Assembly: GCF_003172895.1 (NCBI RefSeq)
Contig: NZ_QGKL01000042.1
Location: 620,001-684,000, forward strand
Origin: Leucothrix arctica
GTDB taxonomy: Bacteria; Pseudomonadota; Gammaproteobacteria; Thiotrichales; Thiotrichaceae
Length of the DNA: 64,000 bases
Direction of reading: 5' to 3'
Within the stretch, counting starts at the first letter, position 1; each line of letters starts with the position of its first letter. Below are positions 34,110 to 42,399 of the stretch, piece by piece. Made by a program: the position numbers and the translations under genes. Below the pieces are notes generated by a model. The model ran no database searches and was not told the origin of the DNA. It saw only the letters and a list, made by a program, of their open reading frames with translations.

Positions 34110-35378
34110 TTATGCAGCCTGCTTCATCAATCTGTTTGCTTGACGCTGCTGAAGCTCGCTACCACCTTCGATAACTTCTTCTAAAACTGATTTTGCAGAC
34201 TCAAAATCTGACACTTCTAAATAGGCTTTCGCCATATCTAACTTAAGGTCCATTTCGAGACTACCTTCATCAAACATTTTATAGACATTTTCTTCTGGCT
34301 CACTAACTGCTGATTGACTAAAGCCTCTTTCTAAAGATGAATCATCACTCTCTAGTAAATCATCGTAACTGTTTTCAGGTAGAGCCACCTTCTCATCGGC
34401 AACTATACTTACACCATCTGTTTCTTTACGGCGAGTCGACAATAGCGCAACTAGTATTAGGGACAATAGTGCTCCACCAGCAACCATACTCCAGATAGGT
34501 AGTTTAAATCTATCGTTAAACATAACAATACTGTTATTACCCTCAGCATCACCAAAATAATGAACACCAGGCTGAGCATCATCAATTAGAGCATTAAGTT
34601 GCTCATTCTCTTGAGTCAACTGCGCAATAGTTCTATCTGCTTGTTTCTGTATTTCACGGTTATCTGAAAGATCTGACTGAGCCGCTTCAAGCTGAGTCTT
34701 CAGATTTAGTGTTTCATTTCTCACATCATCAAGCTGCTGCTGTAGTGCTTCAACCTGAGATAGGTCTGCAGGCGACAGCGGTGCACCCTGATTATTCTTC
34801 AGAAGCTTGGTCACTCTAATTATCTCTGAATCAAGTAGTCTCAACTGTTCATCAGATTGCTTACTCTGGTTTTCCAATAAAGAGACTCGTTGAATTAACC
34901 TTGCATTTTCTCGCTTCAGGCCAGCAACCTGAGCAATCAAACTTGTTCGCTCTGCCTCTAAAAAGACTAATCGATCTTGAACACCTAACTTATTAGTATC
35001 CGCTTTTGCAGGTGTAATTTTCAGTGTATTGGCGAGCTTCGCTATAGATGCATCATCCGGAGTAACGAATGTTGACTCATCTTTTAACCAGTCATTGCCG
35101 GGTAGCGATAAAAGTGCATTTCGTCTCAGCAGATTCATATTTCCGCGGACAAAAGCTTGTGGGTTTTTTTCAACAATTTCGACCATCAAACCCATTGGGG
35201 AACGCTTAGGTCCGACATAATATCGATTAACAATTTTACTCAAGGTATCGTTGGAGCGCACAGGCCCATACGCCTGGTCTGCAATAGCAGCTCCAGAATA
35301 AAACGTTAAACTTGATATAATCAGTGCAGCAGAAAGCTTACTGACATTAGAAGAAACCCGATTTGATGACGATATCAT
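34110..35378 (-). CDS. FimV-like protein B (LysM-like N-domain, coiled coil, one TM, C-terminal TPR)
   Basis: The protein has 422 residues. A signal segment (SKLSAALIISSLTFYSGAA) is followed by a FimV-type N-terminal domain: AYGPVRSNDTLSKIVNRYY, NPQAF, NLLRRNALLSLP. A coiled coil runs from about 140 to 265, one membrane helix from about 290 to 313 (SMVAGGALLSLILVALL), and the C-terminus has the FimV TPR motif MDLKLDMAKAYLEVSDFESA. FimV/HubP-type proteins organise poles and promote type IV pilus function. It follows FimV-like A after a terminator, so it is probably transcribed separately. Confidence 0.75.
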   Translation of the reverse strand: MISSSNRVSSNVSKLSAALIISSLTFYSGAAIADQAYGPVRSNDTLSKIVNRYYVGPKRSPMGLMVEIVEKNPQAFVRGNMNLLRRNALLSLPGNDWLKDESTFVTPDDASIAKLANTLKITPAKADTNKLGVQDRLVFLEAERTSLIAQVAGLKRENARLIQRVSLLENQSKQSDEQLRLLDSEIIRVTKLLKNNQGAPLSPADLSQVEALQQQLDDVRNETLNLKTQLEAAQSDLSDNREIQKQADRTIAQLTQENEQLNALIDDAQPGVHYFGDAEGNNSIVMFNDRFKLPIWSMVAGGALLSLILVALLSTRRKETDGVSIVADEKVALPENSYDDLLESDDSSLERGFSQSAVSEPEENVYKMFDEGSLEMDLKLDMAKAYLEVSDFESAKSVLEEVIEGGSELQQRQANRLMKQAA

Positions 35379-35477
35379 TATTTTTATACTCCAGCTAATG
35401 CTGAAGATCCGCCAGTAAAATCAAATACAGATCACCTGTGGAGCGAATCTTCCCCAGAGATAATGTATCACTCAAAA

Positions 35478-35507
35478 AATTCACACCCATCAAAAAAACG
35501 ATGGGTG
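35478..35507 (-). terminator. Intrinsic terminator after FimV-like A
   Basis: CACCCATC (35484-35491) and GATGGGTG (35500-35507) form 8 pairs around an A-rich loop. On the minus strand the stem is followed by TGAATTTTTT. It ends the roadblock/GTPase operon. Confidence 0.75.
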
Positions 35508-35518
35508 GTATTAAAAAA

Positions 35519-37249
35519 TCACCCTGCTAAACGTGACATTAACAATTCAGCTGAAGTTTTCTGCTGAGCGGTACCTTCCAGTAGAACTTCATGTAATAAC
35601 TCATTCGCTGCTTGGCTATCGGCCAACTCAATATAAGCCTCAGCCATTACAAGCTTTAGCTCTGAATCATCACTATTTGATGACTTAGATACTTCTGACT
35701 CTGATTGAACAGCAGGCTCATTACCTAGCTCCCCAGTCATTGATGGGTCAAGAATAGCAACTCGAGAAGGGTCTCGACGAGGCGGTACTCTTAGTGCCTC
35801 TACATCTTGATCTCTAGCATCTAAGTTACCAGCTTTAAATACTACGTCTTCCATACCAGTCGCGTTGGAGCCAACTGCTGGTATAGATTTATTTCGACGA
35901 CCTAAAATCACCATAAATGCAGCTAACCCAAGTGCTAACATCGCTAGAAGAGCACTCCATGTAGGCAAGGTAACTGAACGATTAAAAAACCCTACATTAC
36001 TGCTTTCAATTGAATCGTCACTAATTTCTGCTATCACACTTTCTTCAGGCAAGAGTCCGTCAGTAACCAATGGATCTACTTCCATCATAGAATCCATATC
36101 ACCAACGGGTGCAGCTGACGCCATCAACTCATTAACAAGCTCATCATTCTGAGACTTAAGTTCTTTTACTTCTTCTTGGTAAATAGCAATTTGCTGATTT
36201 AGATCAGCAATTGTTTTATTCGCCTCAATATTTACAGCATTACTACTAACACTAGTCGTCGCAACGACAGGAGCCGGAATTGCTTCTAACTGTTTTTCAA
36301 GATCCGTAACCGAGGCTTTCAACAACGCAATTTCTTGATCTTTTTCTACAATTAACGCAGTACTTTTATCAAGACTTTGTTTAGTTAGCTCAGCCGCTAT
36401 AAGTGCAACAGACTGTTGACTAGAACCCTGTTTGAGTGACGATGCCGACTCAACAGACTCAGTAAGTGATTCTTTTGATAGCGCTAGTGCATCATTAGCA
36501 GCTTTCAACTCAGTCTTGAGATCTGCTTCAGATGATCGTGTTACTTCAAGCAACGCCTTTAACTCAGACTCTGTGGATACAGCCTCTTCTAGCTTGACCT
36601 TTAAATCATCTAATACTTCTTGAGCTTCAACCAACTGGTCTTTTGCTGCTTCACGCTCTCCTCTCACCTTATTAAGGTTACTTTCTAAAGAAGCTAGGGA
36701 AGTATCATTACCCAGTGAAGTAGGTGCTGTATCGACAACTTTTTCAGTAACTTCTGAGAGACGAGCTTGTGCATTCTCAAAACGTACTTTCCAACTAGAT
36801 AACTCGGCTTGAGTACGCGACAAACTAATCTTTAGGTCATCACTTTCTTTATTCGCTAATCTTAAACTTTCTTGGACCGTAACTAATCGCATTCTCGACT
36901 GAACAGGCACTGGTGCAACAGGAACATTGACTACCTGCCCCCCCGTTGAACGACGAATACTATTATCATCAGGAAGGACAAGTTCAACACCCTGCTTAAG
37001 CAAGCCCATATTATTATTGATGAACGACTCCGGATTTAACCGGAATATTTCACGCATAATAACAATGTCGGAATGCGGACTGACAAGGTAGTTTTCACTC
37101 ACGATTTTACTGAGTGTCTCGCCCGGAGCGATTGGACCGTAGTTACTATCAGCCTGCGATACTGCGCTAGCAAATAGTGTTAAGCCTATCGCTGCCGACA
37201 ACGCACGAGGTTTCAATTGTAATATCAGTGAATGAGTACGATTAGTCAT
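35519..37249 (-). CDS. fimV: FimV-like protein A (LysM-like N-domain, long coiled coil, one TM, C-terminal TPR)
   Basis: The protein has 576 residues from ATG 37249; an in-frame TTG at 37261 overlaps the previous stop. After the signal peptide (cleavage near SQA/D) comes the FimV core NYGPIAPGETLSKIVSENY and MGLLKQGVELVLPD. A long Glu/Ser/Leu-rich coiled coil spans about 120-395, a membrane helix lies near 425-447 (WSALLAMLALGLAAFMVI), and the FimV C-terminal TPR (LKLVMAEAYIELADSQAA) ends the protein. It is shorter than Pseudomonas FimV (over 900). It is the last gene of the GTPase/roadblock operon, so it may be the polar landmark on which that module acts. Confidence 0.78.
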   Translation of the reverse strand: MTNRTHSLILQLKPRALSAAIGLTLFASAVSQADSNYGPIAPGETLSKIVSENYLVSPHSDIVIMREIFRLNPESFINNNMGLLKQGVELVLPDDNSIRRSTGGQVVNVPVAPVPVQSRMRLVTVQESLRLANKESDDLKISLSRTQAELSSWKVRFENAQARLSEVTEKVVDTAPTSLGNDTSLASLESNLNKVRGEREAAKDQLVEAQEVLDDLKVKLEEAVSTESELKALLEVTRSSEADLKTELKAANDALALSKESLTESVESASSLKQGSSQQSVALIAAELTKQSLDKSTALIVEKDQEIALLKASVTDLEKQLEAIPAPVVATTSVSSNAVNIEANKTIADLNQQIAIYQEEVKELKSQNDELVNELMASAAPVGDMDSMMEVDPLVTDGLLPEESVIAEISDDSIESSNVGFFNRSVTLPTWSALLAMLALGLAAFMVILGRRNKSIPAVGSNATGMEDVVFKAGNLDARDQDVEALRVPPRRDPSRVAILDPSMTGELGNEPAVQSESEVSKSSNSDDSELKLVMAEAYIELADSQAANELLHEVLLEGTAQQKTSAELLMSRLAG

Positions 37250-37257
37250 GAGAAATC

Positions 37258-37620
37258 TCAAAGAATCTTAGCAATACTTTCAGCAGCACGTTTAACATCT
37301 AAAAAGATTAAGCCTAAACGAGCATTGGGCTTAGCAAGCACCGTTACAACGGCCTCGTTTCCAGCATGTGTCATCAAAATATAACCGTGATCACCTTTGA
37401 TAAGCACTTGCTCTAGTGTACCACGAGCAAGTTCTTGAGCTGTACGATCACCTAGAGACAACATAGCAGCACTCATCGCACCGACTCTATCTTCATCCAT
37501 TGCAGCAGGCAGTAGTGCAGCCATCATTAGGCCATCCTTAGATAAAACTGCTGATGCTTCAATGTCCGCTGTTGATCCATTGAGGTCGCTTAAGATCGAA
37601 TTTAACATTTCTGCGCGCAT
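37258..37620 (-). CDS. Roadblock/LC7 domain protein
   Basis: The protein has 120 residues and is a single roadblock/LC7 domain: an N-terminal helix (EMLNSILSDLNGS), strand EASAVLSKDGLMMAALLP, helix VGAMSAAMLSLGDRTAQEL, then LEQVLIKGDHGYILMTHAG and a C-terminal helix. It resembles MglB and the CvnB proteins of conservons, which bind small Ras-like GTPases and can act as activating proteins. A matching GTPase gene lies two genes upstream in the same operon. It ends right at the start of FimV-like A. Confidence 0.82.
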   Translation of the reverse strand: MRAEMLNSILSDLNGSTADIEASAVLSKDGLMMAALLPAAMDEDRVGAMSAAMLSLGDRTAQELARGTLEQVLIKGDHGYILMTHAGNEAVVTVLAKPNARLGLIFLDVKRAAESIAKIL

Positions 37621-37644
37621 GCGTTTACTCCCGTAAAATGTATT

Positions 37645-38304
37645 TTAGTTTTTTAATGTTATGGAACTGTTTGAGCCGTAACGTCGTTCTAAAGCCCAAA
37701 TTAGTTGTGTGAATGCCGACTGGTTTAACTGCGGCATTCCACCAATAATCAAAGTGAATCGATCTTTGCCGATATATAATGGCCAAAAGCCAATCTCACT
37801 ATTTCCAGCAGCATCGATCAAACCCCATGCTCGCTGACTGTAGCCCAAATTACCTTTAAGCACATCTTTGTGCCTTTTATAAATAGCCGTCAAACTAGCA
37901 CTTAACGCTGCCAGCTCTTCCGCTGCTTCATGAGGAAAGCCTGAACTTCCCAGATACAAGCCTTGCCCTTCCGCCAAAACTGCCCGCCCATCACTCGATA
38001 GACTTTGCAACAAACCAGGCAGTAGACTTTCCAAGCTACCAGAGGGTGCTACCTCGGTATTTTTCTGACCAGCAATGAAGCCAGCATCTTGTAGTAGTTG
38101 AATAAACTCTAGCGTTTCGGTCTCATCATTTAACCCACTCAACGCTTGAGCAGCAGCCAAGTTAAACACGGGTGTTTCATCGACCGTTAACAAACGCTTT
38201 ATGAACTCACGGCCAAAACCATCAGAATCATCTTGAACAGAATAAAAACTCCCACCAGGCGTTACGCTCAAGTATAAGTCTTCACTTGAAATAAAATCAC
38301 TCAT
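37645..38304 (-). CDS. Protein with roadblock-like C-terminal half, unknown function
   Basis: The protein has 219 residues. Residues 1-80 (ISSEDLYLSVTPGGSFYSV, LIQLLQDAGFI) may be a small winged-helix-like domain. From about 90 the pattern GRAVLAEGQGLYLGSSGF, HEAAEELAALSASLTAIY and RFTLIIGGMP fits a divergent roadblock/LC7 fold. Its ATG overlaps the GTPase stop by 4 bases (ATGA), so the two are coupled and likely act together. I infer a second, asymmetric GTPase partner. Confidence 0.6.
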   Translation of the reverse strand: MSDFISSEDLYLSVTPGGSFYSVQDDSDGFGREFIKRLLTVDETPVFNLAAAQALSGLNDETETLEFIQLLQDAGFIAGQKNTEVAPSGSLESLLPGLLQSLSSDGRAVLAEGQGLYLGSSGFPHEAAEELAALSASLTAIYKRHKDVLKGNLGYSQRAWGLIDAAGNSEIGFWPLYIGKDRFTLIIGGMPQLNQSAFTQLIWALERRYGSNSSITLKN

Positions 38305-38846
38305 AATATTTCAGCTCCAGGGGCTAATGACATCAACATCGCCTGCATTAACATAGAGACATCTTCACGCTTTCGTGCGTCAACCTCAAAGACAGGTGCT
38401 GTAATTTTTAACTGATCTAACCAGTCGCGATAATCCTGCACATTGGGTACACGGTGTGTATCCATACGTGTGACACCAACAACTAGCTGCTGTGCTTCAA
38501 TGAAGTCACGAAAGGCGTGTGTATAAAATTTCAAATCTTGCTGAGGGTCTTTGCGGGAGTTGTCAATTAACAACACTAGGCCAATGCCGCCTTCCGTCAA
38601 AATATCCCACATAAAGCTAAAGCGCTCTTGGCCCGGAGTACCATATAAATGGACGCGTTCCGTATCACCCAGTTTGATCATGCCGTAATCCATAGCAACC
38701 GTAGTTGACTCTTTACGTGCACGCGTCATGTCTGATGCTTGCTCATCTGTCGTGACAATTTCAATATCACTGATTGAGCGAATGGCCGTTGTCTTGCCTG
38801 AACCAACCGGCCCTGTAAAAATTATTTTCTTATTCGCAGTACTCAT
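38301..38846 (-). CDS. Small Ras-like GTPase of the MglA/CvnD type
   Basis: The protein has 181 residues. Walker A is GPVGSGKTT (12-20), switch I lies around KESTTVAMDYG, G3 is YGTPGQERFSFMWD with a DxxG-like variant, and G4 is VTRMD in place of NKxD. The sequence between (GIGLVLLIDNSRKDP) matches the ATP/GTP-binding proteins of conservons and the wider MglA-like group. It lacks a C-terminal lipid motif, so it is soluble. Genes on both sides encode its likely partners: the receiver/winged-helix-like protein and two roadblock-type proteins. Confidence 0.82.
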   Translation of the reverse strand: MSTANKKIIFTGPVGSGKTTAIRSISDIEIVTTDEQASDMTRARKESTTVAMDYGMIKLGDTERVHLYGTPGQERFSFMWDILTEGGIGLVLLIDNSRKDPQQDLKFYTHAFRDFIEAQQLVVGVTRMDTHRVPNVQDYRDWLDQLKITAPVFEVDARKREDVSMLMQAMLMSLAPGAEIL

Positions 38847-38852
38847 TTTTCC

Positions 38853-40178
38853 TTAACCCCCAACCAAACGTTTAAGTAAACGCGAGAACAAACCACGAGG
38901 GGCTTCGGCTTTACGAGTTGTAGATTGCTTCTTAATCAATTTTTCAGGATCCATTTCGATCAAACCGAGGGTATTAGCCGCATTGTAAAAAGAGAAAACA
39001 TAACGTTGAGGAACATTTAGGGTCTTGGCCACATCAAAAGCATTCATTCCCTGAGCTGCCCATTGCGCTGCGATCGGCATTATATGCGGAAACAATGCGA
39101 CACGCGTCATACTTGGCCAATGTTTTAACCCAACCACTTTGTTAGGGTCTAAATCCCTAGGCAGTAAGCCATGAGCAGAGAGTAAAGCACTAGTCCAAAC
39201 AAATGACTCAAGGTCATATAATGAAGTACTTTGATTCGATATCAGCTCATTAAGCTCGTGAATTTCAGGTGTACTCAGAATATGCATCTTACCGCCATCA
39301 CCTGAATTACAGTCTCGGATCAGTGCTATAAAATCAGGACCATCGATTGACACCGTACAGAAAATTCGGTGAATTTCAGGCAGTACAAATATTTTTGCTT
39401 GAGGGAAGTTAAGCAACACGCCTTGCTGGCATTGCCTTGCTAACCTAACGGCATCTTTGACACTAGAGATGAAGAAACTCTCTTCTGCCTGCATGCTCAC
39501 AAGATTTGCAGAAACATCAAAATCAGGTAAATCACCACATAACTCGACCCAACGCTGTGCTTGTTGCTGATCGGTTAAACTAGTCTTTACAGGCATACTT
39601 GGTTCTACATTTTTTTCGACTGGCAAATTAACTGGGGATTGTTTGACCGACTGAGTGTCATAGTCGACAGCTTTAGTCTCTTCAACAACTTCTGCTTTGT
39701 TAACTAACGGGACACTAACAAGTACTTCCGCTTTTTTTATCACTGGACGCTGTAATGACACAGGCTTCTCAGCAACAAAAGACTCGATGTTTTTTGCAAT
39801 TTTCTGATTACTTAACTTCTCGATAGCCTCATCACTAACATCTACTTTAAGCAATGCTCTGACGGACGCTGCTGCATCCAATAATGAGCGACTTGTTAAA
39901 GGCTTTGGCAACCAAATGACGTTATCGAGAGAAACTTCAGAAATAGATAAAATAATGGCGGGCTTCTGCCATTCTTGGTACTCACTTTCGTAACGCTGAC
40001 GGGCAGGCGGAAAGTCGTAATCGATAATAAGTACATTAGCTTCAACTTGAGAGTCAACACAACGAAAAGTATGCTGCCCAAGCTTAGCAAAAAAGAAATC
40101 CAGAACGGCTCTATTATGTGTACCCACATCCTCTAGGCAAACACGCAAAGCAGAGTTCTGCTGTGATTGATCTATCAT
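38853..40178 (-). CDS. Receiver-like and winged-helix-like protein of the GTPase operon
   Basis: The protein has 441 residues. The N-terminus (about 10-120) has the strand order of a response-regulator receiver: VLIIDYDFP, PAIILSIS and WLPKPL followed by a helix, but acidic residues are not in full canonical position, so it may be a pseudo-receiver. A Val/Lys/Glu-rich linker covers about 120-200. The C-terminus (about 360-415) has AFDVAKTLNVPQRYVFSFYNAANTLG in two parts, a helix-turn-helix-like unit, and a basic tail. It is six bases from the GTPase gene. It may fill the position of conservon CvnC. Function inferred. Confidence 0.55.
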   Translation of the reverse strand: MIDQSQQNSALRVCLEDVGTHNRAVLDFFFAKLGQHTFRCVDSQVEANVLIIDYDFPPARQRYESEYQEWQKPAIILSISEVSLDNVIWLPKPLTSRSLLDAAASVRALLKVDVSDEAIEKLSNQKIAKNIESFVAEKPVSLQRPVIKKAEVLVSVPLVNKAEVVEETKAVDYDTQSVKQSPVNLPVEKNVEPSMPVKTSLTDQQQAQRWVELCGDLPDFDVSANLVSMQAEESFFISSVKDAVRLARQCQQGVLLNFPQAKIFVLPEIHRIFCTVSIDGPDFIALIRDCNSGDGGKMHILSTPEIHELNELISNQSTSLYDLESFVWTSALLSAHGLLPRDLDPNKVVGLKHWPSMTRVALFPHIMPIAAQWAAQGMNAFDVAKTLNVPQRYVFSFYNAANTLGLIEMDPEKLIKKQSTTRKAEAPRGLFSRLLKRLVGG

Positions 40179-40188
40179 TGAGTTTTTG

Positions 40189-40884
40189 TCACCCTTCCTT
40201 GGTATTTGACAATTTCCAGTCAGGACTCAGTTCTCGGCCTTGCTCCATCAGTAAAGCCAACAAACGTTCCTTACTCTCGTAATCTTTTGTATAACTGTAG
40301 ACTCTTAACAGCTCTTCTTCAGTACGAGAATCCCCTTCTGGATTCAACATTTCTTGTTCCAGTAACTCTTGCGCGACTTCAAGCTGCCCATACTCTAGGC
40401 AATCAACGGCTTCTTGATAATGACTAGTATAGCTACTTGACGCTTTAGTACTCAGGGATAATAAAGGTAATCCTTTTGAGACCAAACCTATCGACAACAC
40501 TGACCCTTCAATAAAGCGGTCATTGTAAGATTCGTCATAACCTTTCTCCAGCCAATTGGAAAAAAAGTCCTGCTCTTCTTTGACTAAGTGCGCTTGTACT
40601 CGACTATAAACCATTTGACGAAGTTTTAAGCCATTATCCTTAAGGGCTATAAATAAGTCTTGTAAGGCACCAGAAAGATGACCTTGGTCTTGATTGATTA
40701 AGATACGTTGTACCTGTACTCGTAAATCAAGCGGGTAACGTTTTACGTGGTGAGCCAAATAGCGTCGATTAGCATCTGTTGAGTCATTAGCACCCAACTG
40801 CAAAACTTTTAGGCCTTCTAAACTAAAAATAGCAGGTAGCTTATATGCGTTCGACGAATCCGAACTTGTATGGTTTACACTCAT
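40189..40884 (-). CDS. TPR-like protein, first gene of the GTPase/FimV operon
   Basis: The protein has 231 residues, no signal peptide and no membrane segment. It is predominantly helical. The C-terminal part (YQEAVDCLEYGQLEVAQELL, RVYSYTKDYESKERLLALL) resembles paired TPR-like helices such as those at FimV/FimL-type C-termini. I do not recognise the family. It begins the operon, 10 bases before the receiver-like gene, and is divergent from the bactofilin gene. Confidence 0.55.
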   Translation of the reverse strand: MSVNHTSSDSSNAYKLPAIFSLEGLKVLQLGANDSTDANRRYLAHHVKRYPLDLRVQVQRILINQDQGHLSGALQDLFIALKDNGLKLRQMVYSRVQAHLVKEEQDFFSNWLEKGYDESYNDRFIEGSVLSIGLVSKGLPLLSLSTKASSSYTSHYQEAVDCLEYGQLEVAQELLEQEMLNPEGDSRTEEELLRVYSYTKDYESKERLLALLMEQGRELSPDWKLSNTKEG

Positions 40885-41212
40885 AAAATGTTAGTACCCA
40901 AAATCCAGTTTGACACTCAAGGAGTTACGGAATTAAGGCGTAGACTTTATAAGAAAGATGAATAAAAAGATATACGGTAGATTAAACTTTATAAAGATTG
41001 TGCCAGAAAGCACTTTTGATGATATGTATCTTATATCTATACAAAAATTCTATGACTTCGATAATATAAATATCATAGCCATCAGTGAAGTAAATCATTG
41101 TAATAAAAAATATTCAGGGGATATACTAACATCGCTACTCAACATTCTCTTGAATTTAATTCCCCCTCAACCTTATTAAATTCATAACTAAGTTCCGAAG
41201 GTCTCAGAGCAT
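40885..41212. other. Intergenic region between the GTPase operon and the bactofilin gene
   Basis: This 328-base divergent region should hold promoters for both sides. A 73-codon frame at 40958-41179 has no ribosome site and an AT-driven, Ile/Asn-rich composition, so I do not call it a gene. No clear repeat or operator was seen. Confidence 0.4.
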
Positions 41213-41608
41213 ATGTTTGGAAAAAAAACCAAGTCTTTACCCCCTGTACAGCCGCGTCGTGTCGCATCACAACTGGAAGAAGATATCAAACTTGTGGGAG
41301 ATCTTTCTTTTTCAGGATTGCTACAATTAAAAGGCAATGTTTACGGCAATATCATTTCCCCGCCTGACTCTGAAGCAACCCTACTGATTGAAGAAGGCGC
41401 TACGGTAACTGGGGAGATTCGTGTTCCGTACATCCAGATCAAGGGTAAAGTCACGGGAAATGTATTTGCAAGTCATCGCATTAGCATCAAAACAGGCTCT
41501 ACAGTCATCGGTGATGTTCATTACAACGACATCGAGTTGGACCAAGGTGCACATCTATCCGGACATCTCATATCCATGAAGGAAGCTAAAGAAGAACTAA
41601 AAAGCTAA
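41213..41608 (+). CDS. Bactofilin (polymer-forming cytoskeletal protein)
   Basis: The protein has 131 residues. A short disordered N-terminus (TKSLPPVQPRRVAS) is followed by the DUF583 beta-helix with regular hydrophobic/Gly periodicity: GDLSFSGLLQLKGNVYGNI, TVTGEIRVPYIQIKGKVTGN, GSTVIGDVHYNDIELDQGAH. Bactofilins polymerise without nucleotide and position cell-wall enzymes and, in Myxococcus, polarity factors including a small GTPase pathway. That makes its place next to the GTPase operon notable. The stop overlaps the convergent ampD stop. Confidence 0.85.
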   Translation: MFGKKTKSLPPVQPRRVASQLEEDIKLVGDLSFSGLLQLKGNVYGNIISPPDSEATLLIEEGATVTGEIRVPYIQIKGKVTGNVFASHRISIKTGSTVIGDVHYNDIELDQGAHLSGHLISMKEAKEELKS

Positions 41609-42186
41609 CGACAGACCTCGGCTTTAGCAGGCAAGTCAACACCTAATGGCTCTGCCACCTTTTCCCACTTAAAGTACGGCCCTGGATCTGTTTTGCGACC
41701 CGGTGAAATATCTTCGTGACCCGTTATAGCACCAATTGCCAAGCCTTTATAAGTATCCTGCAAGGCTGGCACCAACACATTTAGCGAGTGATATTGCTCA
41801 TCACAAAATGCCTGATTATCCGTACCCTCTAGCTCTATACCAATCGAGAAGTCATTACACACTTCCCTACCTTGATAACTAGAAATTCCTGCATGCCATG
41901 CACGCTTATGGAAAGGTACGTATTGAACAATGTCGCCATTACGCCGAATTAAGACATGGCTAGACACACGAAGATGATTTATTTCAGCAAAAAACGGGTG
42001 CTCATCAGGACAAAGACAATTTGTAAATAACTGACTTATATGTTCGCTACCAAACTGCTCTGGCGGAAGAGATATATTGTGAACAACGATTAAGCTAATG
42101 TCGTTTTCATCTGTACGATCATCATGATTAGGCGACGCCAGAAAATTGACACCCTCTATCAAGCCCGTTTTTTTAGAGATTTGCAT
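41605..42186 (-). CDS. ampD: 1,6-anhydro-N-acetylmuramyl-L-alanine amidase AmpD
   Basis: The protein has 193 residues from ATG 42186; an in-frame GTG two codons earlier is possible. IVVHNISLPPEQFG, RVSSHVLIRRNGDIVQYVP, RAWHAG and GHEDISPGRKTDPGPYF are AmpD signatures with zinc ligands His and Asp. There is no signal peptide, so it is the cytoplasmic recycling enzyme that removes the peptide from anhydro-muropeptides. It may control an AmpR-type beta-lactamase circuit, but none is seen here. Confidence 0.9.
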   Translation of the reverse strand: MQISKKTGLIEGVNFLASPNHDDRTDENDISLIVVHNISLPPEQFGSEHISQLFTNCLCPDEHPFFAEINHLRVSSHVLIRRNGDIVQYVPFHKRAWHAGISSYQGREVCNDFSIGIELEGTDNQAFCDEQYHSLNVLVPALQDTYKGLAIGAITGHEDISPGRKTDPGPYFKWEKVAEPLGVDLPAKAEVCR

Positions 42187-42213
42187 ATTCACCCAACCAA
42201 ATTATTTTTATTA

Positions 42214-42249
42214 GAAAAAATTGGCTCAAACTAAAATAGGATGAGCCAA
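42214..42249 (-). terminator. Intrinsic terminator of the vWA operon
   Basis: TTGGCTCA (42221-42228) and TGAGCCAA (42242-42249) form 8 pairs and are followed on the minus strand by six T. It lies about 150 bases beyond the last vWA operon gene and before ampD. Confidence 0.75.
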
Positions 42250-42399
42250 AAGTACTGCTAGATTGGGGAGCCTTTAGAATAAATCCGCCACCACAATTTG
42301 ACAAGTAATTCATAGATACATTGCTAAAGATTAACTTTTCCTTAATGTTCGGCCAAAGAAACCACAATTAGCACGCTCAACTAGCCATTAAAAGTAAAA

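Noticed and set aside
40958-41179. 73-codon open frame on the + strand
   Set aside because: It has no ribosome site, an Ile/Asn-rich composition as expected from AT-rich DNA, and lies in a divergent promoter region.
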